Shown: positions 1 to 8,373, counted from the first letter of the stretch. The stretch is DNA of 64,000 nt from Cyclobacteriaceae bacterium (GCA_028285445.1 JANQPQ010000005.1:1-64000), one strand, 5' to 3'. Numbers and translations are program-made. Notes: generated by a model from the letters alone, not told the origin.

Positions 1-1
1 C

Positions 2-397
2 AGTGAAATGGTTGTAGCGGATTTCGCCAAATACTTCACCCTGGTAGCTATATTCATTTCGTGCCTGGGTCTCTTTGGATTGTCTTCCTTTACAGCTCAA
101 CAAAGAGTGAAAGAGATCGGAATCAGAAAGGTATTGGGTGCTCAAACCTCCAACCTATTCATATTGCTTTCGATGAATTTTGCTAAACTAATATTGATAG
201 CCTATGTGATAGCTGCGCCGGTGGGATTCTATTTTGCCCAGAACTGGCTCAGTCAATTTGCCTACAAAACCACGCTTGGAGCTGGTACTTTTATTGCTGC
301 CGGCATCGGTGCTCTGCTGATTGCTGTCGCCACAGTGAGCTTTAAGGCCATACAAGCGGCAGTAGCAAATCCGGTTGAGAGTTTGAAGGAGGAGTAA
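2..397 (+). CDS. FtsX/MacB-family ABC transporter permease, C-terminal part (cut by window edge)
   Basis: The reading frame is open from base 2, so the gene begins upstream of the window and only about 130 C-terminal residues are visible. They contain a membrane segment, then the cytoplasmic coupling motif typical of FtsX-type permeases (QQRVKEIGIRKVLGA), then two more membrane segments, ending in NPVESLKEE. This is the usual end of the second FtsX domain and closely resembles the ends of the full-length permeases at 28766, 47975 and 51511. By family knowledge such proteins are membrane subunits of MacB-like mechanotransmitting ABC systems. Whether this copy carries an N-terminal prefix domain or a PadR partner cannot be seen. 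Confidence 0.9.
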   Translation, partial: SEMVVADFAKYFTLVAIFISCLGLFGLSSFTAQQRVKEIGIRKVLGAQTSNLFILLSMNFAKLILIAYVIAAPVGFYFAQNWLSQFAYKTTLGAGTFIAAGIGALLIAVATVSFKAIQAAVANPVESLKEE

Positions 398-440
398 TTC
401 TAATTAGGAATCCAAAATTTACAATTCAAGATTCCAAACC

Positions 441-971
441 TCAGCTTTCGCGCAGCGTGTCGTCGTACTGCAATATGGGTTTCTGCAAGGCCAGGCTATT
501 TGGATAGCTGATAATGCTACCATCTTCAATTTCAATTCTCATGTAGAAAAGCGTTATATCAATGATTCTGCCTCGAATAGAGTCGTCACCATCAATAATT
601 TTCACTTCACCCCCGATTTTGTAGGTGTAGTAAAGAAACAAAATTACTGATGCGGTGATGTTGCTGAGAATACTCCATTGAGCGAATAAGGCCACACCAA
701 GCACGGTAACCAATGATGCAAAATAGATTGATAAACCTCGAAAATTGACATCCCAGGTTATGGCCAGCAGGATTAGTATTATTGCTGCAATAAGGGAATT
801 GAAAAACTTTTTGGTATAAAGCATCCTGCTTGTTTTCAAGTTGTGCTTTTGTGCATGCCGGGCAATTAGCCTCTGAGCTATGGCCCGGGCGATGAGGAAT
901 GCAATCACCAAAATAGCCGAAAGCACAATCTGAATGTACTCTGCCAACTGCGGTATAAGATCTTCTATCAT
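441..971 (-). CDS. Small MscS-family mechanosensitive channel
   Basis: This 176-residue protein has about three membrane segments (roughly residues 13-33, 57-75 and 80-108) followed by a short beta-rich domain. The last membrane helix and the following stretch (WSILSNITASVILFLYY, then a GGEVKIIDGD loop and an RIEIEDGSIISYPNS segment) match the MscS pore helix and the start of the beta domain. It is shorter than E. coli MscS (about 286 residues) and lacks most of the C-terminal alpha/beta vestibule. Such short MscS-like proteins are common in Bacteroidota. The expected role is release of small solutes under membrane tension. It lies 22 bases downstream of the DUF3137 gene on the same strand and may be co-transcribed with it. 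Confidence 0.85.
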   Translation of the reverse strand: MIEDLIPQLAEYIQIVLSAILVIAFLIARAIAQRLIARHAQKHNLKTSRMLYTKKFFNSLIAAIILILLAITWDVNFRGLSIYFASLVTVLGVALFAQWSILSNITASVILFLYYTYKIGGEVKIIDGDDSIRGRIIDITLFYMRIEIEDGSIISYPNSLALQKPILQYDDTLRES

Positions 972-993
972 TTGTGAAGTTTAGATTTCTAAA

Positions 994-2085
994 TTACTGC
1001 TTACCCCAAATTCTGGTGTTGAGGTTAAGGTCGTCAACAATCCCGATAAAAAGCTTTAACCAATCTATGTACTCTTCTACATAGGTGTAACTGCTGGTAG
1101 ATTTGTGTAAGGGCGCCTCGAATAAGTTAGTATTCATTGGTACGAATATATTAACAAGCTTAGATGTGAAGCTTGCTTCAATATTATACTTTGTCTTTTT
1201 GTTTAGGGCTAGCAATGCTTCCATCATGGTGGTGGAGAGAATGTATCGTGCTTCAACCTGGTCTTCAGCATAAACAGTAAAGGTTTCCATAAACCTGGGA
1301 TCTTCCAGTTTTACTATCATGGAATCATCCATTTTGCCAAGAAAAGATGGCGTTCGAGCATATTCTTCACGGTAACCCCCAACAATTACTCTTGAAGTGA
1401 ATTCTTTATTGAAGGAGGCACGAAACAACACAAAATGTGTAGGGACATACTCTTCAACCTTCTTTTCAAGTGGAGCAAATAATTTAGGATGCCTCAATCG
1501 GGTATCGCCACTGAGTTGATCGGACCGTTGAATGTACTTTCTATGGGTGCTCGGCTGGAGGTCATAACTTACCTCAACCTCTGAAAATCTAAACCTTGTT
1601 TCTCCTAGAGTGCCGTCTACTAAATCCTCTCCGCGATAATCAAGCAGGGCTGCTTTGTTTAATTTATCAAGAGTATACCTGGAATCCAGGTATTCTTCGA
1701 CATGCATAAAACCAGTGGGGTAGTATTTTGCTTCGCCAAGGGCAAATGTTAACAAGGGCACAATCACCTTGTCTTTAAACCTGTCTTTATAATCTCTGAC
1801 AAACTTGAGCCTTTCTGGCTTCTTCTTAATGGTTGTGTAGGCCGTTACGCTTGCTCCAACGCCAATCATCCATGACATCCCGGTAAAAAGCAAAAAGAAC
1901 CAATTGCTAGGGTCAGTTGATAGGGCCACATTGCCTAGCACAAAGGACAATGCGGCGGTGACATAAATTATGGTGGCACTGGTGTTAAGCTTACTCACAA
2001 TCCTCTGTCGCTCAGTTTCCATCTCTTGCACTACCGCGGCTAAATTGTCATGGTAATAATCATAGATTTCCTGATCAGATTTCAT
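994..2085 (-). CDS. DUF3137-family membrane protein
   Basis: The protein has 363 residues. A short charged N-terminus is followed by two membrane segments (about 36-54 and 60-84) and a long soluble region. The soluble part contains the pattern I associate with DUF3137: a segment ending in VKLEDPRFMETFTVYAEDQVEARYIL, followed by LLALNKKTKYNIEASF and a C-terminal NTNLFEAPL segment. (The first motif is quoted here in pieces: KLEDPRFMETF, then YAEDQVEARYIL.) DUF3137 has no established biochemical function. The MscS-type gene follows closely on the same strand, so both may sit in one transcript. The ATG at 2085 is the natural start because the N-terminus is hydrophilic and in frame with the first helix. 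Confidence 0.75.
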   Translation of the reverse strand: MKSDQEIYDYYHDNLAAVVQEMETERQRIVSKLNTSATIIYVTAALSFVLGNVALSTDPSNWFFLLFTGMSWMIGVGASVTAYTTIKKKPERLKFVRDYKDRFKDKVIVPLLTFALGEAKYYPTGFMHVEEYLDSRYTLDKLNKAALLDYRGEDLVDGTLGETRFRFSEVEVSYDLQPSTHRKYIQRSDQLSGDTRLRHPKLFAPLEKKVEEYVPTHFVLFRASFNKEFTSRVIVGGYREEYARTPSFLGKMDDSMIVKLEDPRFMETFTVYAEDQVEARYILSTTMMEALLALNKKTKYNIEASFTSKLVNIFVPMNTNLFEAPLHKSTSSYTYVEEYIDWLKLFIGIVDDLNLNTRIWGKQ

Positions 2086-2268
2086 GGTTGGTCGGTTGAG
2101 GGTTTTCCGTTTTAGATCGCGCTCTCTCCCAATTTTGCCATTTTATTTCCTGTCTGCAATGATTTAACCGAATAGTTGATAGCAACCGCTTAACACGAAA
2201 GGTGTAGGACTATCCTGTGAAATAGATATTTTTTAGGGTATAGAGGTTTGAACTAAACAACAATACAA

Positions 2269-2487
2269 ATGGAATCGAAACAAAGGTTAGTGAGAATGTC
2301 CTTAGGGTTGGCAGTAATCACACTCGTATCATTATTGTTTGCCGTTTTTGCCCTCAGTGATATTTACTCTGGGGCAGAGGCAAACCTAAATCTGGAATGG
2401 ATTGCAGTGCGGGTAGCATTCCTTTTCACTTTGATGTTTGTTGCAATTGCCACCACTACAATTCTAAAACTAAGTAGGCAAGGTTAG
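2269..2487 (+). CDS. Small two-helix membrane protein, unknown function
   Basis: This 72-residue protein begins with a basic stretch (MESKQRLVR), then a membrane helix at about 11-30, a short acidic loop (GAEANLNLE) and a second helix at about 45-65 ending in KLSRQG. I do not recognise the family. The ATG has no competing upstream start. The region 2086-2268 is the divergent promoter space shared with the DUF3137 gene on the other strand. The gene is supported by its compact two-helix hairpin pattern and its tidy position between divergent and downstream genes. Small size keeps confidence moderate. Confidence 0.6.
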   Translation: MESKQRLVRMSLGLAVITLVSLLFAVFALSDIYSGAEANLNLEWIAVRVAFLFTLMFVAIATTTILKLSRQG

Positions 2488-2561
2488 CATCACGTAGATT
2501 TCATATTAGATTTCAGTGCAAGTTTGTAAATTGAGTTAACCTCACCACTTAATTTCAACTT

Positions 2562-3602
2562 ATGACTGATCAAAAAGGCATTACTCGCAAAAAACGTAAG
2601 AAGCTTAGAGAGGGTGAAAAGGGCCTGAGTTGGGATTATTTCCAGCCCAGTGGTAAAGTGATCAATGATGCTGCCATGATTGACCGCTGTAACAAACTGG
2701 TAATACCACCGGCTTGGGAAGATGTTTGGATCTCGCCTGACATTAAAAGCAAAGTGCAGGCAATTGGCAAGGATGCCAGGGGTCGTAAGCAGTACATTTA
2801 CCATGAAGATTGGACTAAGGCAAGAGCTGCAGCAAAGTTTGATGGTATGGGGCCTTTTGCAGCCGTTTTGCCGGCCATTCGGAAAAAGGTTGATAACGAT
2901 CTCCAGCTTAAAGGTATGCCAAAAGACAAGGTGGTAGCTCTTGTTGTGAAGCTGATTGACCTCTATCATTTTCGAGTAGGTAACGATGAATATGCTCAAA
3001 AGAATAAGTCATATGGGCTTACAACTCTTAAAGAAGGTCACATGGTTATTGACCGTTCCGATGAGGCCGAGGGAGAGCTTGATGCCGTGTTCGAATTTAC
3101 AGGCAAATCTGGGAAGCTTTGGAAAAGAAGAATTTGGGAAGACGACCTGGCAAAGTTGATCGATGATTCTGGCAAGGTGGGAGGCAGGCACAAGAACCAG
3201 GATCTCTTTCGTTATGAAGATAAGAATGGTCGGGATTTCGACATAAAATCTCACCACATCAACGATTATCTTGATGCAATTACGCCGCGCAAGCTTAAGG
3301 TCACTGCGAAGGACTTTCGTACTTGGGCTGCTACCTGGAAAGCTGCTCATCGGCTATCTGAGCAACTAGACCCTGACACAACAACAGCCAGGAAGCGCGT
3401 GGCCAACCAGGTAATTAAAACCGTTTCTTCAGATTTAGGTAATACGCCAGCTGTTTGCCGGTCATCATATATACACCCTTCGGTATTAGACGATTGGGCT
3501 GAAGGAGCTTTTCGAGGTAAGTGGAGTTCAGCCTCAAAGGCGAGGAAAATGAAGGGTCTTTCCAAGGAGGAAACGGTAACATTTAATTATCTGGGACTAT
3601 AA
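2562..3602 (+). CDS. DNA topoisomerase IB (poxvirus/bacterial type)
   Basis: The enzyme relaxes supercoils by transient cleavage of one DNA strand with a 3'-phosphotyrosyl intermediate. It has 346 residues, the usual length for bacterial type IB enzymes. Visible motifs are FRVGNDEYA with R138, a GKSGK segment near 181-185, AKDFRTWAATW with R253, and the C-terminal LGNTPAVCRSSYIHP with active-site Y303. The position corresponding to vaccinia H265 appears to be N294, which as I recall is common in bacterial members. No membrane or signal sequence is present, so it acts in the cytoplasm. It stands alone on the + strand, 74 bases after a small membrane protein gene. These enzymes are scattered in Bacteroidota and proteobacteria and are not essential. 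Confidence 0.95.
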   Translation: MTDQKGITRKKRKKLREGEKGLSWDYFQPSGKVINDAAMIDRCNKLVIPPAWEDVWISPDIKSKVQAIGKDARGRKQYIYHEDWTKARAAAKFDGMGPFAAVLPAIRKKVDNDLQLKGMPKDKVVALVVKLIDLYHFRVGNDEYAQKNKSYGLTTLKEGHMVIDRSDEAEGELDAVFEFTGKSGKLWKRRIWEDDLAKLIDDSGKVGGRHKNQDLFRYEDKNGRDFDIKSHHINDYLDAITPRKLKVTAKDFRTWAATWKAAHRLSEQLDPDTTTARKRVANQVIKTVSSDLGNTPAVCRSSYIHPSVLDDWAEGAFRGKWSSASKARKMKGLSKEETVTFNYLGL

Positions 3603-3728
3603 TTATCAACTTGCCATTGACAAAGATCACTTCAGCGAATACATTTTGGGTGAAGTCGCCTGATTTTGGAATTTGTCCCTTTTGGATCAGTTTCATTAAA
3701 TTGAATTGACCTAACCAATTACATAATT

Positions 3729-3932
3729 ATGAAGAACAGATCTATTCTAATAATCCTATTAATTTCTTTTGGCTTGTCCTTAACACTCGGACTACTAGAT
3801 TCAGAAACCCAATCTCTAATCCACCTGCTAACAGCTGAGCCAGCCAATGTGGTTGCCTTATTGTTGTATACAGCGGTTTTCTCATTAGCCGGTTTTACAA
3901 TTCTTGGCCTGGGCAGACTAGGTCGCAAGTAA
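3729..3932 (+). CDS. Small membrane protein, unknown function
   Basis: This 67-residue protein has a basic start (MKNRS), a membrane helix at about 5-22, a short polar loop (DSETQSLIHLLTAEPAN) and a second helix at about 41-60, ending GRLGRK. The same interval can be read on the opposite strand as a 69-residue polar ORF. I prefer the + strand because its product has a coherent two-helix pattern with positive ends and it is followed closely (41 bases) by another membrane protein gene in the same direction. I do not recognise a family. Confidence 0.55.
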   Translation: MKNRSILIILLISFGLSLTLGLLDSETQSLIHLLTAEPANVVALLLYTAVFSLAGFTILGLGRLGRK

Positions 3933-3973
3933 TTATATCTTTCGATATCAAATTCTAACTTACCTATATCAAC

Positions 3974-4408
3974 ATGACTGAAAATGCTAATAAGGCACCA
4001 ACCTGGTTTAGGGTTGTGGCCATTGTCGCGCTAATTTGGAATGCCTTTGGCTTATTTGTCTTCTTGTCCCAGATGTTTATCACTGAGGAAGCTCTGGCGG
4101 CCATGGAGGAGGCTGACCGTCAAATGATGCTAACAAGACCAATCTGGGCAACTGCTGGCTTCGGGCTTGGCGTAATTGCTGGTACGCTAGGCAGTGTTTT
4201 GCTTGTTATGAAGAAGAAATCAGCAGCACCGGTACTTCTTTTGTCTCTGCTAGGCATAGTTGTACAGCAAATACACGGTTTCTTTATGAGTAATTACGTG
4301 GAGATGGTCGGTGTAGCGGCCATAATATTCCCACTGCTGGTTCTGCTAATTGCGATAATGCTTTGGATGATGGCCAGAAGCGCAACCGCCAAGGGTTGGC
4401 TATCGTAA
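3974..4408 (+). CDS. Four-helix membrane protein, unknown function
   Basis: The protein has 144 residues with four membrane segments, at about 10-31, 52-74, 82-101 and 109-132. A short periplasmic loop rich in acidic residues (TEEALAAMEEADRQ) follows the first helix, and a KKKS turn separates helices two and three. Similar four-helix proteins are frequent in marine Bacteroidota, but I know of no tested function. The upstream sequence contains TATCTTTC about 35 bases before the ATG, one mismatch from the Bacteroidota -7 element TAnnTTTG, so it may have its own promoter. A 9-bp inverted repeat lies just downstream (4439-4467). Confidence 0.65.
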   Translation: MTENANKAPTWFRVVAIVALIWNAFGLFVFLSQMFITEEALAAMEEADRQMMLTRPIWATAGFGLGVIAGTLGSVLLVMKKKSAAPVLLLSLLGIVVQQIHGFFMSNYVEMVGVAAIIFPLLVLLIAIMLWMMARSATAKGWLS

Positions 4409-4460
4409 AATTATTTTTATTTCTTCAACTTTTGGTAATGTAGATATAAACTATAGTATC

Positions 4461-4468
4461 TACATTTG
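4461..4468 (+). promoter_or_regulatory. Possible Bacteroidota -7 element before a leader or small RNA
   Basis: TACATTTG matches the Bacteroidota primary sigma -7 consensus TAnnTTTG exactly. It overlaps the right arm of a 9-bp inverted repeat (ATGTAGATA at 4439-4447 and TATCTACAT at 4459-4467), which could be an operator. A TTTG occurs upstream at 4431-4434, but the 26-base spacing is longer than the usual 19-21, so the -33 assignment is poor. Transcription from here would begin near 4475 and read into the terminator at 4611-4641. Confidence 0.35.
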
Positions 4469-4610
4469 CCTTGTAACAAGAAACACAGGAATGGATTGTT
4501 CCCAGCTAAATATTAGGTTTAACTTTTACTCAACGAGCAGCATAATTATGCTGATTAAGAGTATTCGTTTGGGGCTTCATCATTCATAAGATTATAAAAA
4601 AACTGAGGAT

Positions 4611-4641
4611 AAAGCCCACCCCTAACAGGTTGGGCTTTTTT
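4611..4641 (+). terminator. Rho-independent terminator just upstream of the MarC-family gene
   Basis: AAAGCCCA (4611-4618) pairs with TGGGCTTT (4631-4638), extended by CC/GG with one bulged base, and is followed by a run of T ending at 4641. The hairpin ends only 30 bases before the ATG of the MarC-family gene. It could end a short transcript from 4475 or act as an attenuator. An upstream GGGGCTT (4571-4577) can pair with AAGCCC of the terminator's left arm and would prevent the hairpin. Confidence 0.75.
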
Positions 4642-4670
4642 AATGTCCAAAAATTTTGAGGGCTATAGTC

Positions 4671-5267
4671 ATGCACTTGGTAACTATCTTTTTGGGGTTA
4701 TTCGCTATCGTGAATCCATTTGGAGCTATGCCGATGTTTATTAGTCTTACGGCAAACTCGGAGAGGAGCTGGCAGAAATCGCAGGCATTGCGAGGAAGCT
4801 TAACTATGCTCCTGATTCTGGTAGTATTCTATTTTGCCGGAACCTACATTCTTAATTTTTTTGGCATTAGCCTTAGTGGAATAAGAGTGGCAGGAGGCTT
4901 GATAATTATCAAGGCGGGCTACGACCTGTTCAATCGCGAGAGCTCTGAGGATATAGCCGTAAACTTAAACAGTTCGGGTAAGGATATATCGTTTTCGCCG
5001 TTGGCCATGCCCATGCTTTCCGGGCCGGGCTCTATAGCATTTGTCATTGGCCTGTCGGCTCAATCTATTGAGGTGTCGCAATACTTCTTCGTAGTGGCCA
5101 GTATCCTTGCTGTCGCCTTAATAACCTTCGTTATTCTTTCCGTCTCCCACTTCTTTGTTCGGGTGTTGGGTACCACCGGAATGGATAGAATATCAAGGAT
5201 TGCTGGTTTTGTAACCATGGCTATTGGCGTCCAGATGGTGCTTGCTGGGGTGAAGGCCTTCTTCTAG
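4671..5267 (+). CDS. MarC-family (UPF0056) integral membrane protein
   Basis: The protein has about 198 residues from the ATG at 4671. A TTG at 4656 is in frame, but the ATG gives the normal MarC start, in which the first helix leads straight to IVNPFGAMPMFISL. Six membrane segments are predicted. Family marks are the NPFGAMPMF motif in the first helix, the GGLIIIKAGYDLF segment, and the second-half repeat PLAMPMLSGPGSIAFVI with its conserved proline and glycines. The family was once linked to multiple antibiotic resistance, but that link has been withdrawn. Its function is unknown, and transport of a small solute is only assumed. The terminator-like hairpin directly upstream suggests conditional expression. 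Confidence 0.9.
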   Translation: MHLVTIFLGLFAIVNPFGAMPMFISLTANSERSWQKSQALRGSLTMLLILVVFYFAGTYILNFFGISLSGIRVAGGLIIIKAGYDLFNRESSEDIAVNLNSSGKDISFSPLAMPMLSGPGSIAFVIGLSAQSIEVSQYFFVVASILAVALITFVILSVSHFFVRVLGTTGMDRISRIAGFVTMAIGVQMVLAGVKAFF

Positions 5268-5289
5268 GGAGATTTGTATATTGCAGCCC

Positions 5290-5484
5290 ATGAAACTACC
5301 AAGGAGGTTTGTTTGGGCCTTGATTTTTGGGCTGCTCTTCTTGCTTTCTCAAGACTACCTATTATTTACCTGGGAAAGTAAAACTACATTGCTGGGGTTT
5401 CCTATATGGCTTCCCTGGTTTGTCATCATCCACGTAGTTTTTATTGTCGCCTTCCTTTTCTTTAGTAGGAAGTACTGGAGATAA
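5290..5484 (+). CDS. Small DUF3311-like membrane partner of the downstream symporter
   Basis: This is a 64-residue protein from the ATG at 5290 (an in-frame TTG at 5281 is less likely). It has a basic N-terminus (MKLPRR), a helix at about 8-24, a central loop and a second helix at about 43-60 ending SRKYWR. The central GFPIWLPWFVI and the position directly before a sodium:solute symporter gene match the small DUF3311-type proteins that accompany such symporters. By analogy it would be an accessory subunit or assembly helper in the inner membrane. The gap to the symporter gene is 11 bases, so co-translation is likely. The family assignment rests on context and topology rather than a strong motif. 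Confidence 0.7.
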   Translation: MKLPRRFVWALIFGLLFLLSQDYLLFTWESKTTLLGFPIWLPWFVIIHVVFIVAFLFFSRKYWR

Positions 5485-5495
5485 GCGCAGCTGCT

Positions 5496-6914
5496 ATGGT
5501 TTATATCATACTCGTAGCCTATATCGCCATAGTTTTTCTGGGAAGTTTGCGTGGAGCTAAACGGGAGACTTCAACAGCAGAGGGATACTTTCTTGCCAAC
5601 CGCGACTTAAAGACACTTGTTTTATTGTTTACTATTCTCGCCACTAATTTCAGCGCATTCTACTTTCTGGGATTTGCAGGTGAAGGTTACAGAGTTGGTT
5701 ACCCTTATTACGTGGTGATGGCATTAGGAACGGGTTTTGCGGCCCTTTCCTTCTTCCTAATTGGCTCTCGGGCCTGGAAACTAGGTAAAGCAAAAGGGTA
5801 CATAACCCCTGCTGAACTAGTTTATGGACAGACCGGCAGTAGGCCTCTAAGCTATGTGGTGGCTGTGGTAATGGTGTTGTTCACTTTTCCCTATCTGGCG
5901 TTGCAAATAGTTGGCGCCGGTTATATACTGGAGCAGCTAACCGCGGGAAATGTACCTTACTTACTGGGGGCGAGTTTGCTTACTGTCTTCACCATTGTAT
6001 ATGTGTGGATTGGGGGAATGAGCAGCGTGGCAAAGACCGATCTTAAACAAGGGTTGCTTGCAATTGGCTTCATGTTTATAGCCGTAGTGGTAATTGCTAA
6101 AAGTGTTGGAGGGCTTAGCGCGGGAAACCTCACCGTTTTTGAGCGTTTGCCAGAATTGTTTTCGAGGACAGGCACTGATGGTACTTATTCGCCTCAAAAG
6201 TGGTTTAGCCTGATGGCCTTCTGGTTTTTCTGCATCCCTATGTTCCCGCAGATCTTCATGCGTTTTTATCTGGCTAAAGATGTAAGACATCTGAAGAATT
6301 CGGCCATGTTATATGGAGCCATCCCCTTGGTAATTGGCATCTTTCCTGTGATTATTGGTGTTTTGGGGCACATTACCTTTCCTAATTTATCGGGGAGAGA
6401 AGCAGATCAAATTTTACCAATGATGCTCGTGGCCCATACTCCCAAGTGGTTTGGCGCCTTGGTAATGACCGGGGCCCTTGCAGCATTTATGTCTACCCTG
6501 GATTCCCAACTGCTGGCGTTGAGCACGATTATTACGCGGGACTTTTACCTGCCATTGTCTACGAACAAACCCGGTATAAAACGGCAAGTAAGAATGGGAA
6601 GGCTGTGGGTTGTGATATTAGCAGTGATTGGATTGCTAATAGCCGCGCGGCCTTTTGATACTATTTTCGACATGGGTCGACTGGCTTTTGCAGGTTTATC
6701 ACTATTGTTTCCTGCTGTGTTTTTGGCCGTGAGAACAAGCAAGGTGCCCTCCACGCTTGCCATTACTGGAATCTTAGTTGGTGAAGTACTTTTGCTACTG
6801 TTTTACTACCAGGTATTGCCTGCAAAGTGGTTGATGGGTTTTGATGCAGCTATACCTTTATTGGCTCTTGGATTCCTGATTGTGGGGCTGGGGATGGCTT
6901 CAGGTCGCAAATAA
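5496..6914 (+). CDS. Sodium:solute symporter (SSS family)
   Basis: The protein has 472 residues and about 13 membrane segments, the normal size and topology of SSS transporters. Motifs include the N-terminal helix followed by AEGYFLANRDLKTLVLLFT, the sodium-site helix TNFSAFYFLGFAGEGYRVGY, the YVWIGGMSSVAKTDLKQG segment, and FMSTLDSQLLALSTIITRDFY in the eighth core helix, where the conserved serine-rich stretch binds Na+. The pattern is closest to the PanF (pantothenate) branch, but the substrate cannot be read from sequence. It probably imports an organic solute with Na+, fitting a marine organism. It forms an operon with the small protein at 5290 and possibly with the one at 6939. Confidence 0.9.
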   Translation: MVYIILVAYIAIVFLGSLRGAKRETSTAEGYFLANRDLKTLVLLFTILATNFSAFYFLGFAGEGYRVGYPYYVVMALGTGFAALSFFLIGSRAWKLGKAKGYITPAELVYGQTGSRPLSYVVAVVMVLFTFPYLALQIVGAGYILEQLTAGNVPYLLGASLLTVFTIVYVWIGGMSSVAKTDLKQGLLAIGFMFIAVVVIAKSVGGLSAGNLTVFERLPELFSRTGTDGTYSPQKWFSLMAFWFFCIPMFPQIFMRFYLAKDVRHLKNSAMLYGAIPLVIGIFPVIIGVLGHITFPNLSGREADQILPMMLVAHTPKWFGALVMTGALAAFMSTLDSQLLALSTIITRDFYLPLSTNKPGIKRQVRMGRLWVVILAVIGLLIAARPFDTIFDMGRLAFAGLSLLFPAVFLAVRTSKVPSTLAITGILVGEVLLLLFYYQVLPAKWLMGFDAAIPLLALGFLIVGLGMASGRK

Positions 6915-6938
6915 GCCACATTTTCACTAACTTCAGAT

Positions 6939-7193
6939 ATGCTCTGGTTTGTTCTGGTTTTAATTGTGCCTCTTCTGATTCTCAAATATCAAATGATCCT
7001 GGTAATGAAACAGAAAGGCCTGCAGGAGTATTGGCTACTTAATGATCTTTCCCAATACTCGAGGTTTTACAGAATCATTCGCGACGAGCCACATGAACCG
7101 GTTCGTAGGAAGTACGAAATTCTACTTTGGGGTCAAATGCTAATCTTCCTGCTAATGCTGGCTGGAATCGCCGCAATTTGGATTATAAACTAA
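6939..7193 (+). CDS. Small membrane protein, unknown function
   Basis: The product has 84 residues: an N-terminal helix (about 2-22), a central soluble stretch rich in charged and aromatic residues (about 25-60, including NDLSQYSRFYRIIRDEPHEP), and a C-terminal helix (about 62-82). It follows the symporter gene by 24 bases on the same strand, so it is probably co-transcribed. I do not recognise the family. A role linked to the symporter is only an inference from position. It ends 28 bases before the convergent serine hydrolase gene. Confidence 0.6.
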   Translation: MLWFVLVLIVPLLILKYQMILVMKQKGLQEYWLLNDLSQYSRFYRIIRDEPHEPVRRKYEILLWGQMLIFLLMLAGIAAIWIIN

Positions 7194-7199
7194 TCTTTA

Positions 7200-7217
7200 G
7201 TTTCCTTTTCGGGAAAC
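7200..7217. terminator. Weak hairpin between convergent genes
   Basis: GTTTCC (7200-7205) and GGAAAC (7212-7217) form a 6-bp stem with a 6-base loop, placed between the convergent stops at 7193 and 7222. There is no clear T-run on the + strand side and only an AAT-rich flank on the other. A bidirectional terminator is plausible but weakly supported. Confidence 0.3.
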
Positions 7218-7221
7218 CTGC

Positions 7222-8316
7222 CTAATTCTTGTTGTCAACAATCATGTCCAAAATTGACTGGTAGCTATTCCAGCTGGTTCTCCTGCGATAAACAGAGTTA
7301 GTTTTATGGGCAACCACCATGTTGTGCTCCGGAATAACGGTGATGTATTGCCCCCAGGCTCCACGAGCAGTGTAAGCTCCGTTGTAGTCTTCTTTATGGT
7401 TGTCACCATCCCAGATCCACCACATATAGCTATAGCCAAAATCGCTTGCACGCATTCTTTCTGGGTTCATTTCCTCCAGGGGAGTGACCAGGGCCACAAT
7501 TTTATCTGCCCAAGCTTCGGAGATTATTTGTTGTCCATTCCACTTGCCTCTGTTAAGCATCAGTTGGCCAATTTTGGCCATGTCTCGGGTACTGAGCCAA
7601 ATGTGGTACGCTTTATTGCGAGATCGGGTAGTATCTCCAAATTTTTGTTGTGCAGAACGGTCCCAATCCTGCATTCCCAGTGGAATGGCAAGGTCTTTCT
7701 CAAGGGCATCGTAGATGTTAATACCAGTTTCTTGCTCGAATGCCGCACCGGCAGCATTAAAATCCCAATTGTTATAGAGGAAGTACTCGCCGGGGGTTTG
7801 GGACCCACGCGCAGGGGCATCAGCAGAGTTATCCCCTGAGTTTGATGCAGGGTGGTAGATTCCTGATCTTGCTGTGATAAGATGGTCGATGGTAGCTGTC
7901 TTTTCGATGTCCATCAACCCTTGTACATCATCCATGCCTAGTTCGGCCAACGTTTTGCTCAAATCTATTGTTCCGTTTTCAACATACTTACCATATAGCA
8001 TGGCAAGGATACTCTTACGGCAGGAGGCCAGATAACTAAGATCTTCGATATCTCCATATTCAAGTACCTTCTTGCCGTCGATGATGACGACTAAACCGGT
8101 GGTGTTACTGGAGTCAACGATGAACCGTTGCATGGTTCTCAATTCATCATCTGTGTACCCGTAGTCCTCATAGTTGGCCTCTTCCCAGGCCAGACCGACT
8201 TCTTCGGTTTCAATGCTGGTTGTAGTTGGCGTGTTTTCTACCGGGGTAGTACAAGAAATTACTAGTAGCACTACAAAGAGAGTTGCTAAACTGCTTGTAA
8301 TAGGCATCCTTCTCAT
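7222..8316 (-). CDS. Beta-lactamase-family serine hydrolase, lipoprotein
   Basis: The protein has 364 residues. A signal sequence ends at lipobox-like VISC with C22, so it is probably an outer- or inner-membrane lipoprotein. The class C beta-lactamase/penicillin-binding fold is indicated by S98-x-x-K101 (ASCRKS), the second motif Y181-N-N183 (LYNNWDF), and a C-terminal HKTN in the place of the KTG box. Known relatives are D-aminopeptidases, esterases and lactamase-like hydrolases, so the substrate is open; true beta-lactamase activity is unlikely to be its main role. No partner gene is obvious. The next gene upstream on the same strand (cyclic-nucleotide-gated channel homologue) lies 57 bases away. 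Confidence 0.85.
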   Translation of the reverse strand: MRRMPITSSLATLFVVLLVISCTTPVENTPTTTSIETEEVGLAWEEANYEDYGYTDDELRTMQRFIVDSSNTTGLVVIIDGKKVLEYGDIEDLSYLASCRKSILAMLYGKYVENGTIDLSKTLAELGMDDVQGLMDIEKTATIDHLITARSGIYHPASNSGDNSADAPARGSQTPGEYFLYNNWDFNAAGAAFEQETGINIYDALEKDLAIPLGMQDWDRSAQQKFGDTTRSRNKAYHIWLSTRDMAKIGQLMLNRGKWNGQQIISEAWADKIVALVTPLEEMNPERMRASDFGYSYMWWIWDGDNHKEDYNGAYTARGAWGQYITVIPEHNMVVAHKTNSVYRRRTSWNSYQSILDMIVDNKN

Positions 8317-8373
8317 AGTCGTTGGGCTTGGTGAGGAAATAAGTTAAGAAAAGAAACTTTACAGCCCAACCAA

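Noticed and set aside
3719..3928. 69-residue ORF on the minus strand opposite the small membrane protein
   Set aside because: The plus-strand reading has two clear membrane helices and fits the direction of its neighbours; the minus-strand product has no recognisable structure.
4475..4641. 6S RNA or other known housekeeping RNA
   Set aside because: Length and terminator would suit a small RNA, but I cannot recognise the fold of 6S, SRP or tmRNA in the sequence.
7306..7839. 177-residue plus-strand ORF inside the serine hydrolase gene
   Set aside because: The minus strand encodes the SxxK hydrolase across the whole interval; the plus reading is a shadow.
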